Positions 9,111 to 18,838 of a DNA stretch of 64,000 nt are shown piece after piece. The notes below the pieces were generated by a model. It saw only the letters and a program-made list of their open reading frames with translations, searched no databases and was not told the origin of the DNA. Position numbers and translations under genes: made by a program. Where the stretch lies: contig JAACJG010000017.1 of the NCBI GenBank assembly GCA_009917695.1, forward strand, positions 90,087 through 154,086. Reading direction: 5' to 3'. Within the stretch, counting starts at the first letter, position 1; every line of letters begins with the position of its first letter. Source of the DNA: Candidatus Rifleibacterium amylolyticum. Its GTDB lineage: Bacteria > Muiribacteriota > Ozemobacteria > Ozemobacterales > Ozemobacteraceae.

Positions 9111-10141
9111 AACAGATTAGAAACACGCTATACGTGACAATCGAAGATTCGTGGGTTCATAAAGACGGCGAAACTATTACCATCCACAAGGATCACAAAA
9201 AGATCGGCCAGTTTCCGGTTCACATGATCGGCGAACTGGTCTGTTTCGGATACGGCATAAGCGTCTCACCTCAGCTTGTAGAGCATTGCGCCAAAGAAAA
9301 GGTTACCGTTTCCTATCTTGACGGTATGGGCAAGTTTCTGGCCAGACTGCAGGGGCCGACACAGGGAAATGTTCTTCTTCGTCGGGCGCAATATCGACTG
9401 GCTGATGATCAGGCGAGTGCGGTAAACATTGCCAGATGTTGTGTTGCCGCTAAAATTCAGAATCAGAGATCGATTCTGTTGCGCCATCTGCGAAATCACG
9501 CTGGCTGCGAAGGCGAGTCGCAGATTCGTGATGCCTTGCAAAAGATGGAAATATCTCTGGATACTGCCAGAAAATGTAGTGATATGGTTTCTTTAAGGGG
9601 TATTGAAGGGGCCGCGGCTGAGGAATATTTCAGTGTTTTCGATTATCTTATTCTCGTTCCTGGCCCGGATTTTCGCTTTCATAAACGTAGTCGTCGGCCA
9701 CCGATGGATCGAATAAATGCACTGTTGTCCTACGCATATTCTATACTGGCCTTAGACATGAGATCAGCATTAGAAGCAGTTGGGCTCGATCCTTATGTCG
9801 GCTATCTTCACGTCGAACGTCCTGGCAGACCCGCTTTGGCTCTTGATCTGCAAGAGGAATTCCGGGCGCCGATAGCAGATCGGCTCGTGCTGAGTCTGGT
9901 TAATCTCAGACAGGTTAGCGCTTCAGGCTTTGCTGTTAAGCCCAATGGTGAAGTGGAAATGTCTGACGACACCAGAAAAACTTTTCTTACAGCCTGGCAA
10001 AAGAGGAAGCGCGAGGAAATCATGCATCCATTTTTTGATGAAAACATGGAAACCGGGCTGGTATATCTCGCTCAAGCCCGTTTGCTGGCAAAGCACATGC
10101 GTGGCGAACTCGATTATTATCCGGCGTTTCTTTGGAGGTAA
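9107..10141 (+). CDS. cas1: Cas1 integrase, type I-C, TTG start
   Basis: Cas1 joins new spacers to the leader-proximal repeat. The start chosen is TTG at 9107, which overlaps the cas4 TGA (TTGA) and has AGGAG at 9094-9098. This gives the typical N-terminus [20 protein letters not shown] and a normal length of 344 residues; the longer ATG frame from 9020 would run inside cas4. Metal-binding positions are visible as the Glu in GIEGAAAEEYF and the His/Asp in YLHVERPGRPALALDLQEEF. Cas2 follows one base after the stop. Confidence 0.94.
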   Translation: MKQIRNTLYVTIEDSWVHKDGETITIHKDHKKIGQFPVHMIGELVCFGYGISVSPQLVEHCAKEKVTVSYLDGMGKFLARLQGPTQGNVLLRRAQYRLADDQASAVNIARCCVAAKIQNQRSILLRHLRNHAGCEGESQIRDALQKMEISLDTARKCSDMVSLRGIEGAAAEEYFSVFDYLILVPGPDFRFHKRSRRPPMDRINALLSYAYSILALDMRSALEAVGLDPYVGYLHVERPGRPALALDLQEEFRAPIADRLVLSLVNLRQVSASGFAVKPNGEVEMSDDTRKTFLTAWQKRKREEIMHPFFDENMETGLVYLAQARLLAKHMRGELDYYPAFLWR

Positions 10142-10142
10142 T

Positions 10143-10433
10143 ATGCTGGTTTTAATTACCTATGATGTATCAACTGTTACTCCGGCAGGTCGCAAACGTT
10201 TGAACAAGGTTGCCAGGGCATGCAAAGACTATGGGCTTCGCGCACAAAAGTCGATTTTTGAATGCGAGATTGATCCGGCTCAATGGACTGCACTTAAAAA
10301 CAAGCTTCTCGGCATTATCAACGAAGAAGAAGATAGCTTGCGATTTTACTACCTCGGCTCTAACTGGGAAAGAAAAGTTGAGCACCATGGAGCTAACCAG
10401 CCACCTGATATGAAAGGTCTGCTGATGATATGA
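10143..10433 (+). CDS. cas2: Cas2, adaptation partner of Cas1
   Basis: The 96-residue ferredoxin-fold protein begins MLVLITYDVSTVTPAGRKRL, with the conserved Asp in YDV. It continues with VARACKDYGLRAQKSIFECE and DSLRFYYLGSNWE, all typical of type I-C Cas2. The ATG lies one base after the cas1 stop, and GGAGG (10134-10138) sits just upstream. It is the last cas gene before the leader. Confidence 0.93.
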   Translation: MLVLITYDVSTVTPAGRKRLNKVARACKDYGLRAQKSIFECEIDPAQWTALKNKLLGIINEEEDSLRFYYLGSNWERKVEHHGANQPPDMKGLLMI

Positions 10434-10476
10434 TTACAGAATCTCTCTCGCGTAGCCAGTTGGATACAAATGTGCT

Positions 10477-10596
10477 ATGATTGAAGTAAGGAAAACTGAA
10501 GTCTATCAGAAGTGGTTTGAAAGTTTGCAGGATACGAGAACGCTGGCTCGAATTCTGGTGCGAATTGAACGTTTGGCAGAAGGTCTGCATGAGTAA
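10477..10596 (+). pseudogene. Remnant of a RelE/HigB-type toxin (Gp49-like addiction module killer)
   Basis: The frame encodes only 39 residues (MIEVRKTEVYQKWFESLQDT..., ending IERLAEGLHE). This matches the N-terminal third of toxins paired with HI1420-type antidotes, which are normally about 100 residues with a catalytic C-terminal half. After the ERLAEG segment the family continues through a glycine-rich hairpin and catalytic strands, which are missing here. The antidote gene starts three bases after the stop, as in intact modules. An internal deletion that spared the junction is the simplest explanation. It sits between cas2 and the CRISPR leader. Confidence 0.65.
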
Positions 10597-10599
10597 ACT

Positions 10600-10887
10600 A
10601 TGAAAAAAATTTTATCAACAAAATATGATGTCGCTGAATATCTGCGCACTCCTGAAGAGATCGCTGCTTATCTTGAAGCAAGCCTTGAAGAAGGTGACGC
10701 TGCTTTTGTTACCAAAGCGCTGGGTGATATTGCCCGTGCGAAAGGAATGACAAAAGTCGCAAAGGCAGCCGGTCTTTCGCGTGAAAGTCTTTATAAGGCA
10801 CTGTCTGGTGAAAGATCACCAGGGCTTGATACCATTCTTAAGGTAATCAAAGCCCTTGGGATCAAACTTCATGCCGAGGCAGCCTGA
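10600..10887 (+). CDS. HigA/HI1420-type antitoxin (addiction module antidote, HTH)
   Basis: The 95-residue protein reads KYDVAEYLRTPEEIAAYLEA, then ALGDIARAKGMTKVAKAAGLS, RESLYKALSGERSP and LDTILKVIKALGIKL. This is the full pattern of the HI1420-type antidote family, with a helix-turn-helix around residues 55-75. In intact modules it binds the toxin and represses its own operon. Here the partner toxin is truncated, so the antidote is an orphan unless a related toxin exists elsewhere. It lies just ahead of the CRISPR leader, and its transcription would run toward the array. Confidence 0.82.
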   Translation: MKKILSTKYDVAEYLRTPEEIAAYLEASLEEGDAAFVTKALGDIARAKGMTKVAKAAGLSRESLYKALSGERSPGLDTILKVIKALGIKLHAEAA

Positions 10888-11092
10888 AATGCTTGTAGTC
10901 AATCAAACTAATCGCTGACATGCAGCTCCATTTTTCTTTTCAGATGAGTTAGCGATTCGTCATTACGATAGTAATAGCGCTGTTTCCAACATTTACTTTT
11001 TCTTGAATGGAAAGATTTATGCTATGCTTGGCAAAGTAATAGCGAAATCATAGCCTGGCGTAATTTTGTAGCCCGGCTTTGAGGTTATTGCA
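10888..11092 (+). promoter_or_regulatory. CRISPR leader
   Basis: This 205-bp segment, richer in A/T than its surroundings, separates the antidote stop from the first repeat on the cas2 side, where type I-C leaders lie. It should hold the pre-crRNA promoter and Cas1-Cas2 docking signals. I cannot pick out a confident -35/-10 pair, although TATGCT occurs at about 11020-11028. No coding frame is convincing. Confidence 0.7.
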
Positions 11093-14000
11093 GTCGCGCC
11101 CCCCGCGGGCGCGTGGATTGAAACCTTGTCGATTATCTCGACCTTGTTTCCGTCGTGTCGCGCCCCCCGCGGGCGCGTGGATTGAAACACGCGAAGGCCT
11201 CGGCCCAGATTTGGCCGGTCGTCGCGCCCCCCGCGGGCGCGTGGATTGAAACGGGTATCTGCCAACGCGGCCCGTCAGGCCGTCGTCGCGCCCCCCGCGG
11301 GCGCGTGGATTGAAACTGTTGCGTCTAGCAGAATTTGCCCGGAAGAAAGTCGCGCCCCCCGCGGGCGCGTGGATTGAAACAGTAACAAGATCCATGTCGA
11401 GCAACATGGCGCGTCGCGCCCCCCGCGGGCGCGTGGATTGAAACTTTGTAAAGCTCGCCATCTGCATTGCGCTCACGTCGCGCCCCCCGCGGGCGCGTGG
11501 ATTGAAACATCGTTGCCGGCTTTGGGCTTCTCTTCGTCGTGTCGCGCCCCCCGCGGGCGCGTGGATTGAAACTTGAGAACGACGGTGTTTTTTTGATCAG
11601 CCTTGTCGCGCCCCCCGCGGGCGCGTGGATTGAAACTCGCGATAAACCAGCAGGCCGAATCTGACGCCGTCGCGCCCCCCGCGGGCGCGTGGATTGAAAC
11701 CGGAGGCAATGGCTTATCAGGCGGAGTATAAGGTCGCGCCCCCCGCGGGCGCGTGGATTGAAACAAGTATTCCCGCGCCCATCGAAACGCGGTCTGGTCG
11801 CGCCCCCCGCGGGCGCGTGGATTGAAACTTATTCGCCTGCTTAATGGCTTCTTCGGCCTGGTCGCGCCCCCCGCGGGCGCGTGGATTGAAACATCATCTG
11901 GTGGTGTAATATACTCATCATCAGGTCGCGCCCCCCGCGGGCGCGTGGATTGAAACTAAGATACCAGCGGTAGACCCATTCGGCAGAAGTCGCGCCCCCC
12001 GCGGGCGCGTGGATTGAAACCAAGAAGCTTGGCAAATATCGTAATGACGAAAGTCGCGCCCCCCGCGGGCGCGTGGATTGAAACCATGTCTTGCGAAGAT
12101 GTATCTGCATCAAGGAGTCGCGCCCCCCGCGGGCGCGTGGATTGAAACGTCGTAGCGATGGTATTATTGAATCTGTAAAGGTCGCGCCCCCCGCGGGCGC
12201 GTGGATTGAAACCGTCCGACATGATCGGCGTTACCCCCAGCGCGGTCGCGCCCCCCGCGGGCGCGTGGATTGAAACAAAAGCTAAGGCATAACCATGCTT
12301 AACTACAAGTCGCGCCCCCCGCGGGCGCGTGGATTGAAACGACGGCTCAGAGCCTTGGGCGAGAACTAGCCCGTCGCGCCCCCCGCGGGCGCGTGGATTG
12401 AAACAAGTAGCGGGTGGGTTTTGGGGATTGTGGGGTGTCGCGCCCCCCGCGGGCGCGTGGATTGAAACAGAATCTGGTTGCGGTCTCCGTAGTGGCGCAA
12501 GTCGCGCCCCCCGCGGGCGCGTGGATTGAAACTGCTGCCTTCAGAATCTGGTTGCGGTTTCCGTGTCGCGCCCCCCGCGGGCGCGTGGATTGAAACAAGT
12601 AGCCTTATGATGTCGGCGCAAAAACCAGGTCGCGCCCCCCGCGGGCGCGTGGATTGAAACGTCAGCGCGTTGCCGCAAACGGGGCAGATTAGGTCGCGCC
12701 CCCCGCGGGCGCGTGGATTGAAACGGGTTACGCGTGAAGGGTGAGTCAATGATAAAGTCGCGCCCCCCGCGGGCGCGTGGATTGAAACGCATTGACAGAG
12801 CAGCAAAAGCTGCTTTTTTGGTCGCGCCCCCCGCGGGCGCGTGGATTGAAACGAAAACCCGTGCAGCTGGCACCGCTGAAACTTGTCGCGCCCCCCGCGG
12901 GCGCGTGGATTGAAACGGCACTCCGACTGCTTTTCATATTTTTGATGTGTCGCGCCCCCCGCGGGCGCGTGGATTGAAACGAGATGCAAAATGCCAGATT
13001 CACCGTCGGCAAGTCGCGCCCCCCGCGGGCGCGTGGATTGAAACAGGCGAGCTCCGGTATTTGGGCGTTGATTTTGGTCGCGCCCCCCGCGGGCGCGTGG
13101 ATTGAAACCATTATCATTAGCACCGATACCAGTTGTCGGGGTCGCGCCCCCCGCGGGCGCGTGGATTGAAACGGCCAGATAGACATATTTAGAGCCGCCG
13201 TTGAGTCGCGCCCCCCGCGGGCGCGTGGATTGAAACTTGAAAAAAGCCAAAGCAACGCCCTGACTAAGGTCGCGCCCCCCGCGGGCGCGTGGATTGAAAC
13301 GATAAAACGAGAGTCAGAAATGTTACGGCCAGGTCGCGCCCCCCGCGGGCGCGTGGATTGAAACACAAATCCTTTTTCGGACGTGAAACGATATCCGTCG
13401 CGCCCCCCGCGGGCGCGTGGATTGAAACCGTAGCCGGTGGAACTAATCGTCTGTAACCATGTCGCGCCCCCCGCGGGCGCGTGGATTGAAACTGAAGTGT
13501 CGCCATGTGATAATATTCCAGATGGTCGCGCCCCCCGCGGGCGCGTGGATTGAAACGCAAGGTGAAATAGGGCCGCAAGGGCCGCAGGGGTCGCGCCCCC
13601 CGCGGGCGCGTGGATTGAAACGAAGAAATTGAAGCAAGAGACGCCAGCGGCAGGTCGCGCCCCCCGCGGGCGCGTGGATTGAAACAACGCATCAGGCGAA
13701 TATTATCGCGGTGCTGCGTCGCGCCCCCCGCGGGCGCGTGGATTGAAACACAGTATCTGGTTCTCGGGCGTGCAAGCGCAACGTCGCGCCCCCCGCGGGC
13801 GCGTGGATTGAAACTACATATGGGCGCGTCTGAATAAGCAGGTCGCGTCGCGCCCCCCGCGGGCGCGTGGATTGAAACCAAATCGCACCACAAATCGGCG
13901 GTTGATCTGCGTCGCGCCCCCCGCGGGCGCGTGGATTGAAACATCATACCAATCGTCGCCTCCAATGTAAACTGGTCGCGCCCCCCGCGGGCGCGTGGAT

Positions 14001-14838
14001 TGAAACCGGTAGAATAATCGAATTGCGCGACGAAATAGGTCGCGCCCCCCGCGGGCGCGTGGATTGAAACCTTAAGATCGGTAAATATAATTCTCCTGAA
14101 ATGTCGCGCCCCCCGCGGGCGCGTGGATTGAAACAACATGACTAAGATGATTACCGGCCGAGAAGCGTCGCGCCCCCCGCGGGCGCGTGGATTGAAACTT
14201 GTTAGTCTGCTTAGTCATGTTTAAATCTCCGTCGCGCCCCCCGCGGGCGCGTGGATTGAAACGGGGAGTTTAACTTCCCACGCGTCAACAGCTGGTCGCG
14301 CCCCCCGCGGGCGCGTGGATTGAAACATAGCAGTTTTTGGTACCTGCGTCACAAACTTGTCGCGCCCCCCGCGGGCGCGTGGATTGAAACTCTTTTCCAG
14401 ATCAGCTATTCGAGCCTCAAGGGTCGCGCCCCCCGCGGGCGCGTGGATTGAAACTGGCAGCACCGCGATAATATTCGCCTGATGCGGTCGCGCCCCCCGC
14501 GGGCGCGTGGATTGAAACGGCCTGGTAAAAGACGCAGCCGGCCTGGCGTTGTCGCGCCCCCCGCGGGCGCGTGGATTGAAACTCTTTCATCAACAGCAGC
14601 AGTTCAGTGCCCGGGTCGCGCCCCCCGCGGGCGCGTGGATTGAAACAGAATCTCTAGCCGAAAAAGTCAACGCTGCTGGTCGCGCCCCCCGCGGGCGCGT
14701 GGATTGAAACACGGATTTGATCGAGAACGAGATCGACGCCAGGTCGCGCCCCCCGCGGGCGCGTGGATTGAAACGGGCCAAAGATCTGCCAGCTTGTCGT
14801 ATTGATGTCGCACCCCCCGCGGGCGCGTGAGATGAACA
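11093..14838 (+). CRISPR. Type I-C CRISPR array, 59 repeats and 58 spacers
   Basis: The 32-bp repeat starts GTCGCGCC and ends GTGGATTGAAAC. It can form a 7-bp stem (CGCGCCC/GGGCGCG) and leaves an 11-nt handle TGGATTGAAAC. I located 58 canonical copies from 11093 to 14743 and a degenerate last one at 14807-14838 (GTCGCACC..., 3' end changed to GATGAACA). Spacers are 32 bp in all cases except two of 33 bp (after the repeats at 13525 and 13718), giving a strict 64-bp period. All full repeats look identical. The degenerate end marks the leader-distal, oldest side, so transcription runs on the + strand from the leader at 10888-11092. Confidence 0.98.
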
Positions 14839-14846
14839 GCAGACTA

Positions 14847-16886
14847 TCATGTCCGCATTTTGCGGCGGTATCTGCGGCGGGTCTTGTTTACCACCGGGGG
14901 CGCAACAACGACAGGTTTAGCTGGAGCTGCGTAATCATCAGCTGGCGGTGCTGGCAACGTTTTTTTGCTCTGATCAGCCTCTGTTACAGGCATACTGGCG
15001 GACTGCTCTGAACAGGTGAAAACAATTTTGCTCAGCGCGGCTGCCCTGATGATGGGAATATTATCGAAAAGACTTACCGAATCTGACATCTGGTAAGACT
15101 TGCCGTCCAGGGTTTTCATCTTAACAAAATACTGTTGAGATGGAAAATGCGTTTTGGTGCTCTTGCCGGCGACAGTAAGAAAAAACCATGAATGTCGCTT
15201 CCAGACCTCAAACTTGCTGATATCTGCGAACCGGCAGATGTCCTTCTCACGACTCCAGAAGAGGAGTCTCGACCTGAACAGCACAACGCGCCTGTTGACA
15301 TCAAATATATAGTGTTCGTCGATAAGCCATAACCATGCGGCGAGCAGGGTCAGCAGAACCGAGGTCGAATCGAGCAGAAGCAGGTATATCAGGCGTGGGT
15401 TCTCCGCAATAAACGATCCTTCGCTTTTCAGCAGCCAATGCGTGGAAATCATGAAGAAAAGCATGAGGAGGCAAAGAACCAGCTTTTCCTTCATCGTCGG
15501 CAGATCGACCTTTATCAGCCCTGGTTCAACAGCCTCCAGAGAAACATTAGATAGTTTCGACTGCCACAAAACCTCTCGAAATTTTTCTGAACCTGGGTTA
15601 TCGATTATAGCCTGCCGCACATCGCCAATCCATGAGAAGAAGCTCTGACCCACGCAAAAGAAGCCTGGCTGAAACTTGCAGTCGAGCAGGCGTGCAAGCT
15701 GCCGTGCCCGCACCGCGGCTTCTTCCTGGTGCAGAAAATATTTTCCCTTGCTTGTTTCAATTCTCGGTATCTTGAGCACAGTTCCATCGCGCAAAATGAT
15801 GGCCACTGAAAAATCAAGCCGACAACTGTGCCACAGTAATGGCCATTCAGAAAGCATGCCAACAGTCGTTACCATCGCTACTTCATTGAACTCGATACGT
15901 CGCTTACGGTAATACAGCGGATTGGTAAATTCCTGGTGAATCGTTTTTCCGGCAATATCGATAAGATACTGACTTCTCACAAAAAAGCGTATTGCTGCGG
16001 AAACCACAAGACCAGTTATCAGGTCATTGCGCAGCCAGAGAGGGATCCCGCTCCGGTTCATGGTCATCAACACAACAAGACACGCAATGCCGATCAGCGC
16101 GGTCATTTTGCCAAGGACGCCAGGAATGTCGATAACGATAGTGTTGCCAGGCTTAGCCCACTCGGCAGGAACAGGCCAGCTTGTCGTTCTGTTGAATTCA
16201 GCTTCGCTTCCGGTCCGGGAAACATCAAGATGAAACTGCCCAGTTCTACGCTCAAAGCTTTCTTTCCAGTAGATAAATAACCACGCGAGAAGGATAATAA
16301 TGGACCAGCACAGGATGAACTTTTTGTAAAACCATTCGGGTTGCTGCCCGAGTTGGTCATCTATCAGGCTGATACCGATCAGGGGCAGGATAACCAGACC
16401 AAAGAATATATGCCAGCCACTCAGCATCATATGATCAAACCAGCTGGCATCGGGCAGGTCCTGCGACAAACTTGCACTGAAAAATTTTTGATCGGCGCTC
16501 TCATACGGAAACTCTTCAATTTCGAGCCATCTCAACAGACCAGACCAGACCAGCGAGAAGAAAAACAAACCCGAAATGAAATTAACTGCCTGCCCGAAAG
16601 GATTCAGGTCGAAAAGAGAGAAGAAAAAATCTGAGACCAGCAGAATCCCCGACATTAAGGCTAACGCTTTCAGGCATTTTTTTGCCAGCGCATATCCTGA
16701 AAAGGCGAGAACAAAGGACAGGGTGGAAAAAAATAGAATTGCTGCCATAAAAATGCCCGGAGCAGTACGAGGCAGCGAAACTAATGAGAAAGGATCTATG
16801 AGAAGAGAAAACATGACGAACAATGCCGGCATGCCTGTTATCAGAAGAATTAGAAAGGCAGTAATCCAGAGACAACCGCGCTTCAT
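14847..16886 (-). CDS. Large polytopic membrane protein of unknown function
   Basis: The 679-residue protein has about ten hydrophobic segments: six in the first 215 residues, two near 258-305 and two near 465-525. A soluble region of about 150 residues separates the last groups, and the C-terminal tail is Pro/Ala-rich and ends in a basic stretch (KTRRRYRRKMRT). AGGAAGG lies upstream of the ATG at 16886. I do not recognise a family. The gene is convergent with the CRISPR array and its stop codon lies only nine bases from the last degenerate repeat. Confidence 0.75.
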   Translation of the reverse strand: MKRGCLWITAFLILLITGMPALFVMFSLLIDPFSLVSLPRTAPGIFMAAILFFSTLSFVLAFSGYALAKKCLKALALMSGILLVSDFFFSLFDLNPFGQAVNFISGLFFFSLVWSGLLRWLEIEEFPYESADQKFFSASLSQDLPDASWFDHMMLSGWHIFFGLVILPLIGISLIDDQLGQQPEWFYKKFILCWSIIILLAWLFIYWKESFERRTGQFHLDVSRTGSEAEFNRTTSWPVPAEWAKPGNTIVIDIPGVLGKMTALIGIACLVVLMTMNRSGIPLWLRNDLITGLVVSAAIRFFVRSQYLIDIAGKTIHQEFTNPLYYRKRRIEFNEVAMVTTVGMLSEWPLLWHSCRLDFSVAIILRDGTVLKIPRIETSKGKYFLHQEEAAVRARQLARLLDCKFQPGFFCVGQSFFSWIGDVRQAIIDNPGSEKFREVLWQSKLSNVSLEAVEPGLIKVDLPTMKEKLVLCLLMLFFMISTHWLLKSEGSFIAENPRLIYLLLLDSTSVLLTLLAAWLWLIDEHYIFDVNRRVVLFRSRLLFWSREKDICRFADISKFEVWKRHSWFFLTVAGKSTKTHFPSQQYFVKMKTLDGKSYQMSDSVSLFDNIPIIRAAALSKIVFTCSEQSASMPVTEADQSKKTLPAPPADDYAAPAKPVVVAPPVVNKTRRRYRRKMRT

Positions 16887-17081
16887 CTGTTACACCTTCC
16901 TGGGTCTCGTCCCCCTGCCACAATCTGCATTGGCTTTATAAAAATTCCACGCAGTGAACCCGTCAAGAAGCATCCGATTGTTCCATAAATGGCAGGAAAA
17001 AGCAAAGCAATTTAACGACTGCAAAAAATGTCTGCGGCCGTTACCGGGCAAGCAGATCGAAATCATCGCATCGGCGAAGAA

Positions 17082-18653
17082 TCAGCTCCAGCGGTCGAGG
17101 AATTTGGCGAGGGTGCCTTTGGTTTTGAGCTTTATCCGCTGCCAGAGGCTTTTGGGCGGTTCGTAAAGTTTGCTGACGGCGAAGTCTTTTTCGAACAGAT
17201 CTTTGCGCACCTGTCTGACGAATTCGGGGTCTTTTGACGCGACGTTCGACTCGTAGTTGTGGCGCAGCGCCATGGTATCCATGTTACAGCTGCCGATCGA
17301 AGCGAATTTATCGTCAGCGATGAGGCCCTTCGCATGCACTTTGCCGAGGCCTTTTTCGCCCTCGTACATATAAATCTTGACGCCGGCCTTCTGCAGCTTA
17401 TCGAAATACAGGCGGGTATTTGCGTCATTCAGCGGGTTTTCGGCCGAAGCCGGGTGAACCAGACGCACATCGACCCCGCGCTTTGCTGCAGCAGCTATGC
17501 GTTCGACCAGATCTTTGTTGGTGATATATGGATTGATGATGTAGAGATAGTCTTTTGCCGAGTCGATCTGCTGCTTGTAGTCATCATGAACATCATGCAC
17601 GCCACGCGGAATATTATAAGTCATGCGGGCGTTCGAGTTTCCCTTTTTGGCAGGCGCCGGGAAAAAGCGGTCGCGCACGGTTGCGGCATCTTTGCTGGCG
17701 AGCTTGCCACCGTTGTAGAGATAGCTGAGCAGAAGCCCGCTCTGCATCTGGCCGACGACAGAACCCTGGCAGCGCACCATCATGTCGTGTTTCTTTTCGC
17801 GTGATTCCTGCTGCAGCGTGTAGCCGCCGACATAGCCGATCTAACCGTCGATGATGAATTTCTTGCGATGGTCGAAATGGAAGAAATCAAGTTTCTGACC
17901 TGCTGTAGTAGCCTTGCTGATGCGGTCATAAAAAACGACTTTGATACCGTTGGCTTTATAGAAATCAAAGAGTTTTTCTTCTTCGGTTTTCGACGTCAGA
18001 TTCTTTAAACCGGCCATTCTGGCACCAGAACGGTCAGCTACCAGAATGACCTCGACGCCTTCTTTCGCTTTCTCTGCCAACAGCTTGGCGAATTCCCAGC
18101 CGGTTTTGTCGGCTTCCATGCCAAACATCTGAATGGTTATGCTCTTTTTTGCCGATTTGAGATCATTCGTCACCGACTGCCAGAATGTTTCGCCGGTCTG
18201 CAATTCGAGCGAGTTATCGTTGGTCTCTTTAAAAGAAATGTCGAGATCTTTTTCGACGACTTTCTCACCGCTGACTGCTTTTTGAATGGTGCGTTCGATG
18301 CCCTGCTGCGTGGTCAGAACCGATGCCGCCTTTTCGCGCACGTATGTCTGCGTAGTCGTGGCGGGGGCTTCGGTTTTGCCGGTGATCTGTGTCTTTACCT
18401 GTTCTGTGGTCTGGCTGGCCGTTTTTGAGAGTTTTTCATAGGCGGTTTTTGCGGCCATATAGGCATCGCGTTTAACCCTGACCAGGTTCTGATCGGCCTG
18501 CTGAGTTACCGCGTCGCGATATTCGCTCAGCGCCTGCTGCATCGTCTGATAAGCACGCTGAATATCACCAGCCACCGCCGGCGTCAAACCCGAAAACATC
18601 AACAGACCAGAAATACCAGCTACCAGCCCGAACCGGCCAACAGTTTTTCTCAT
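17082..18653 (-). pseudogene. Secreted phospholipase D/cardiolipin synthase-like protein split by an in-frame TAG
   Basis: Reading from ATG 18653 (AGGAG seven to eight bases upstream), the product has a signal peptide (FGLVAGISGLLMFSG...AVAG), a helical region (residues 30-130) and a first HKD motif, HRKKFIIDG. The next codon, number 271 (17841-17843), is TAG. The same frame then continues IGYVGGYTLQ and on through a second HKD motif, KVHAKGLIADDKFASIGS, to 17082. With one sense codon in place of TAG the protein would be 523 residues, with the usual two-HKD order. TAG ends other genes in this window (for example 56154-56156), so recoding is unlikely. It is either a nonsense mutation or a sequence error. 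Its promoter at 18720-18748 appears intact. Confidence 0.85.
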
Positions 18654-18719
18654 AATACAACTCCTGACAGCAGACCTTTTACACACACGGCAAGGCGTGT
18701 ACACCATGATAATTTTATA

Positions 18720-18748
18720 ATTATACTGACCAGACCCGAAACCCGCAA
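18720..18748 (-). promoter_or_regulatory. sigma70-like promoter of the PLD pseudogene
   Basis: On the minus strand TTGCGG (18748-18743) and TATAAT (18725-18720) are separated by 17 bp. The start point would be near 18713, about 60 bp ahead of the ATG at 18653. Confidence 0.5.
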
Positions 18749-18776
18749 ATTTTGCCGTCAGCGGGTTAATTTAGAT

Positions 18777-18805
18777 CTGGCATGTTGTGGCGGGAATTGT
18801 ATAAT
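18777..18805 (+). promoter_or_regulatory. sigma70-like promoter of the Tim44/TerB membrane protein gene
   Basis: CTGGCA (18777-18782), a 17-bp spacer and TATAAT (18800-18805) precede the ATG at 18839. It faces away from the promoter at 18720-18748, so this 60-bp region is a divergent promoter pair. Confidence 0.5.
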
Positions 18806-18838
18806 GGTTGCAACGATTGCATGGCAGGAGAGCATGGC

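Noticed and set aside
11017..14850. Many long open frames on both strands inside the array (up to 313 codons, with repeated Arg/Gly-rich units)
   Set aside because: They are translations of the CRISPR repeat. The 64-bp period shifts the frame by one base per unit and the GC-rich repeat has no stop in these frames.
17841..17843. TAG recoding (amino acid insertion) in the PLD gene
   Set aside because: TAG ends other good genes in the window and no suppressor signal is visible; a mutation or error is simpler.
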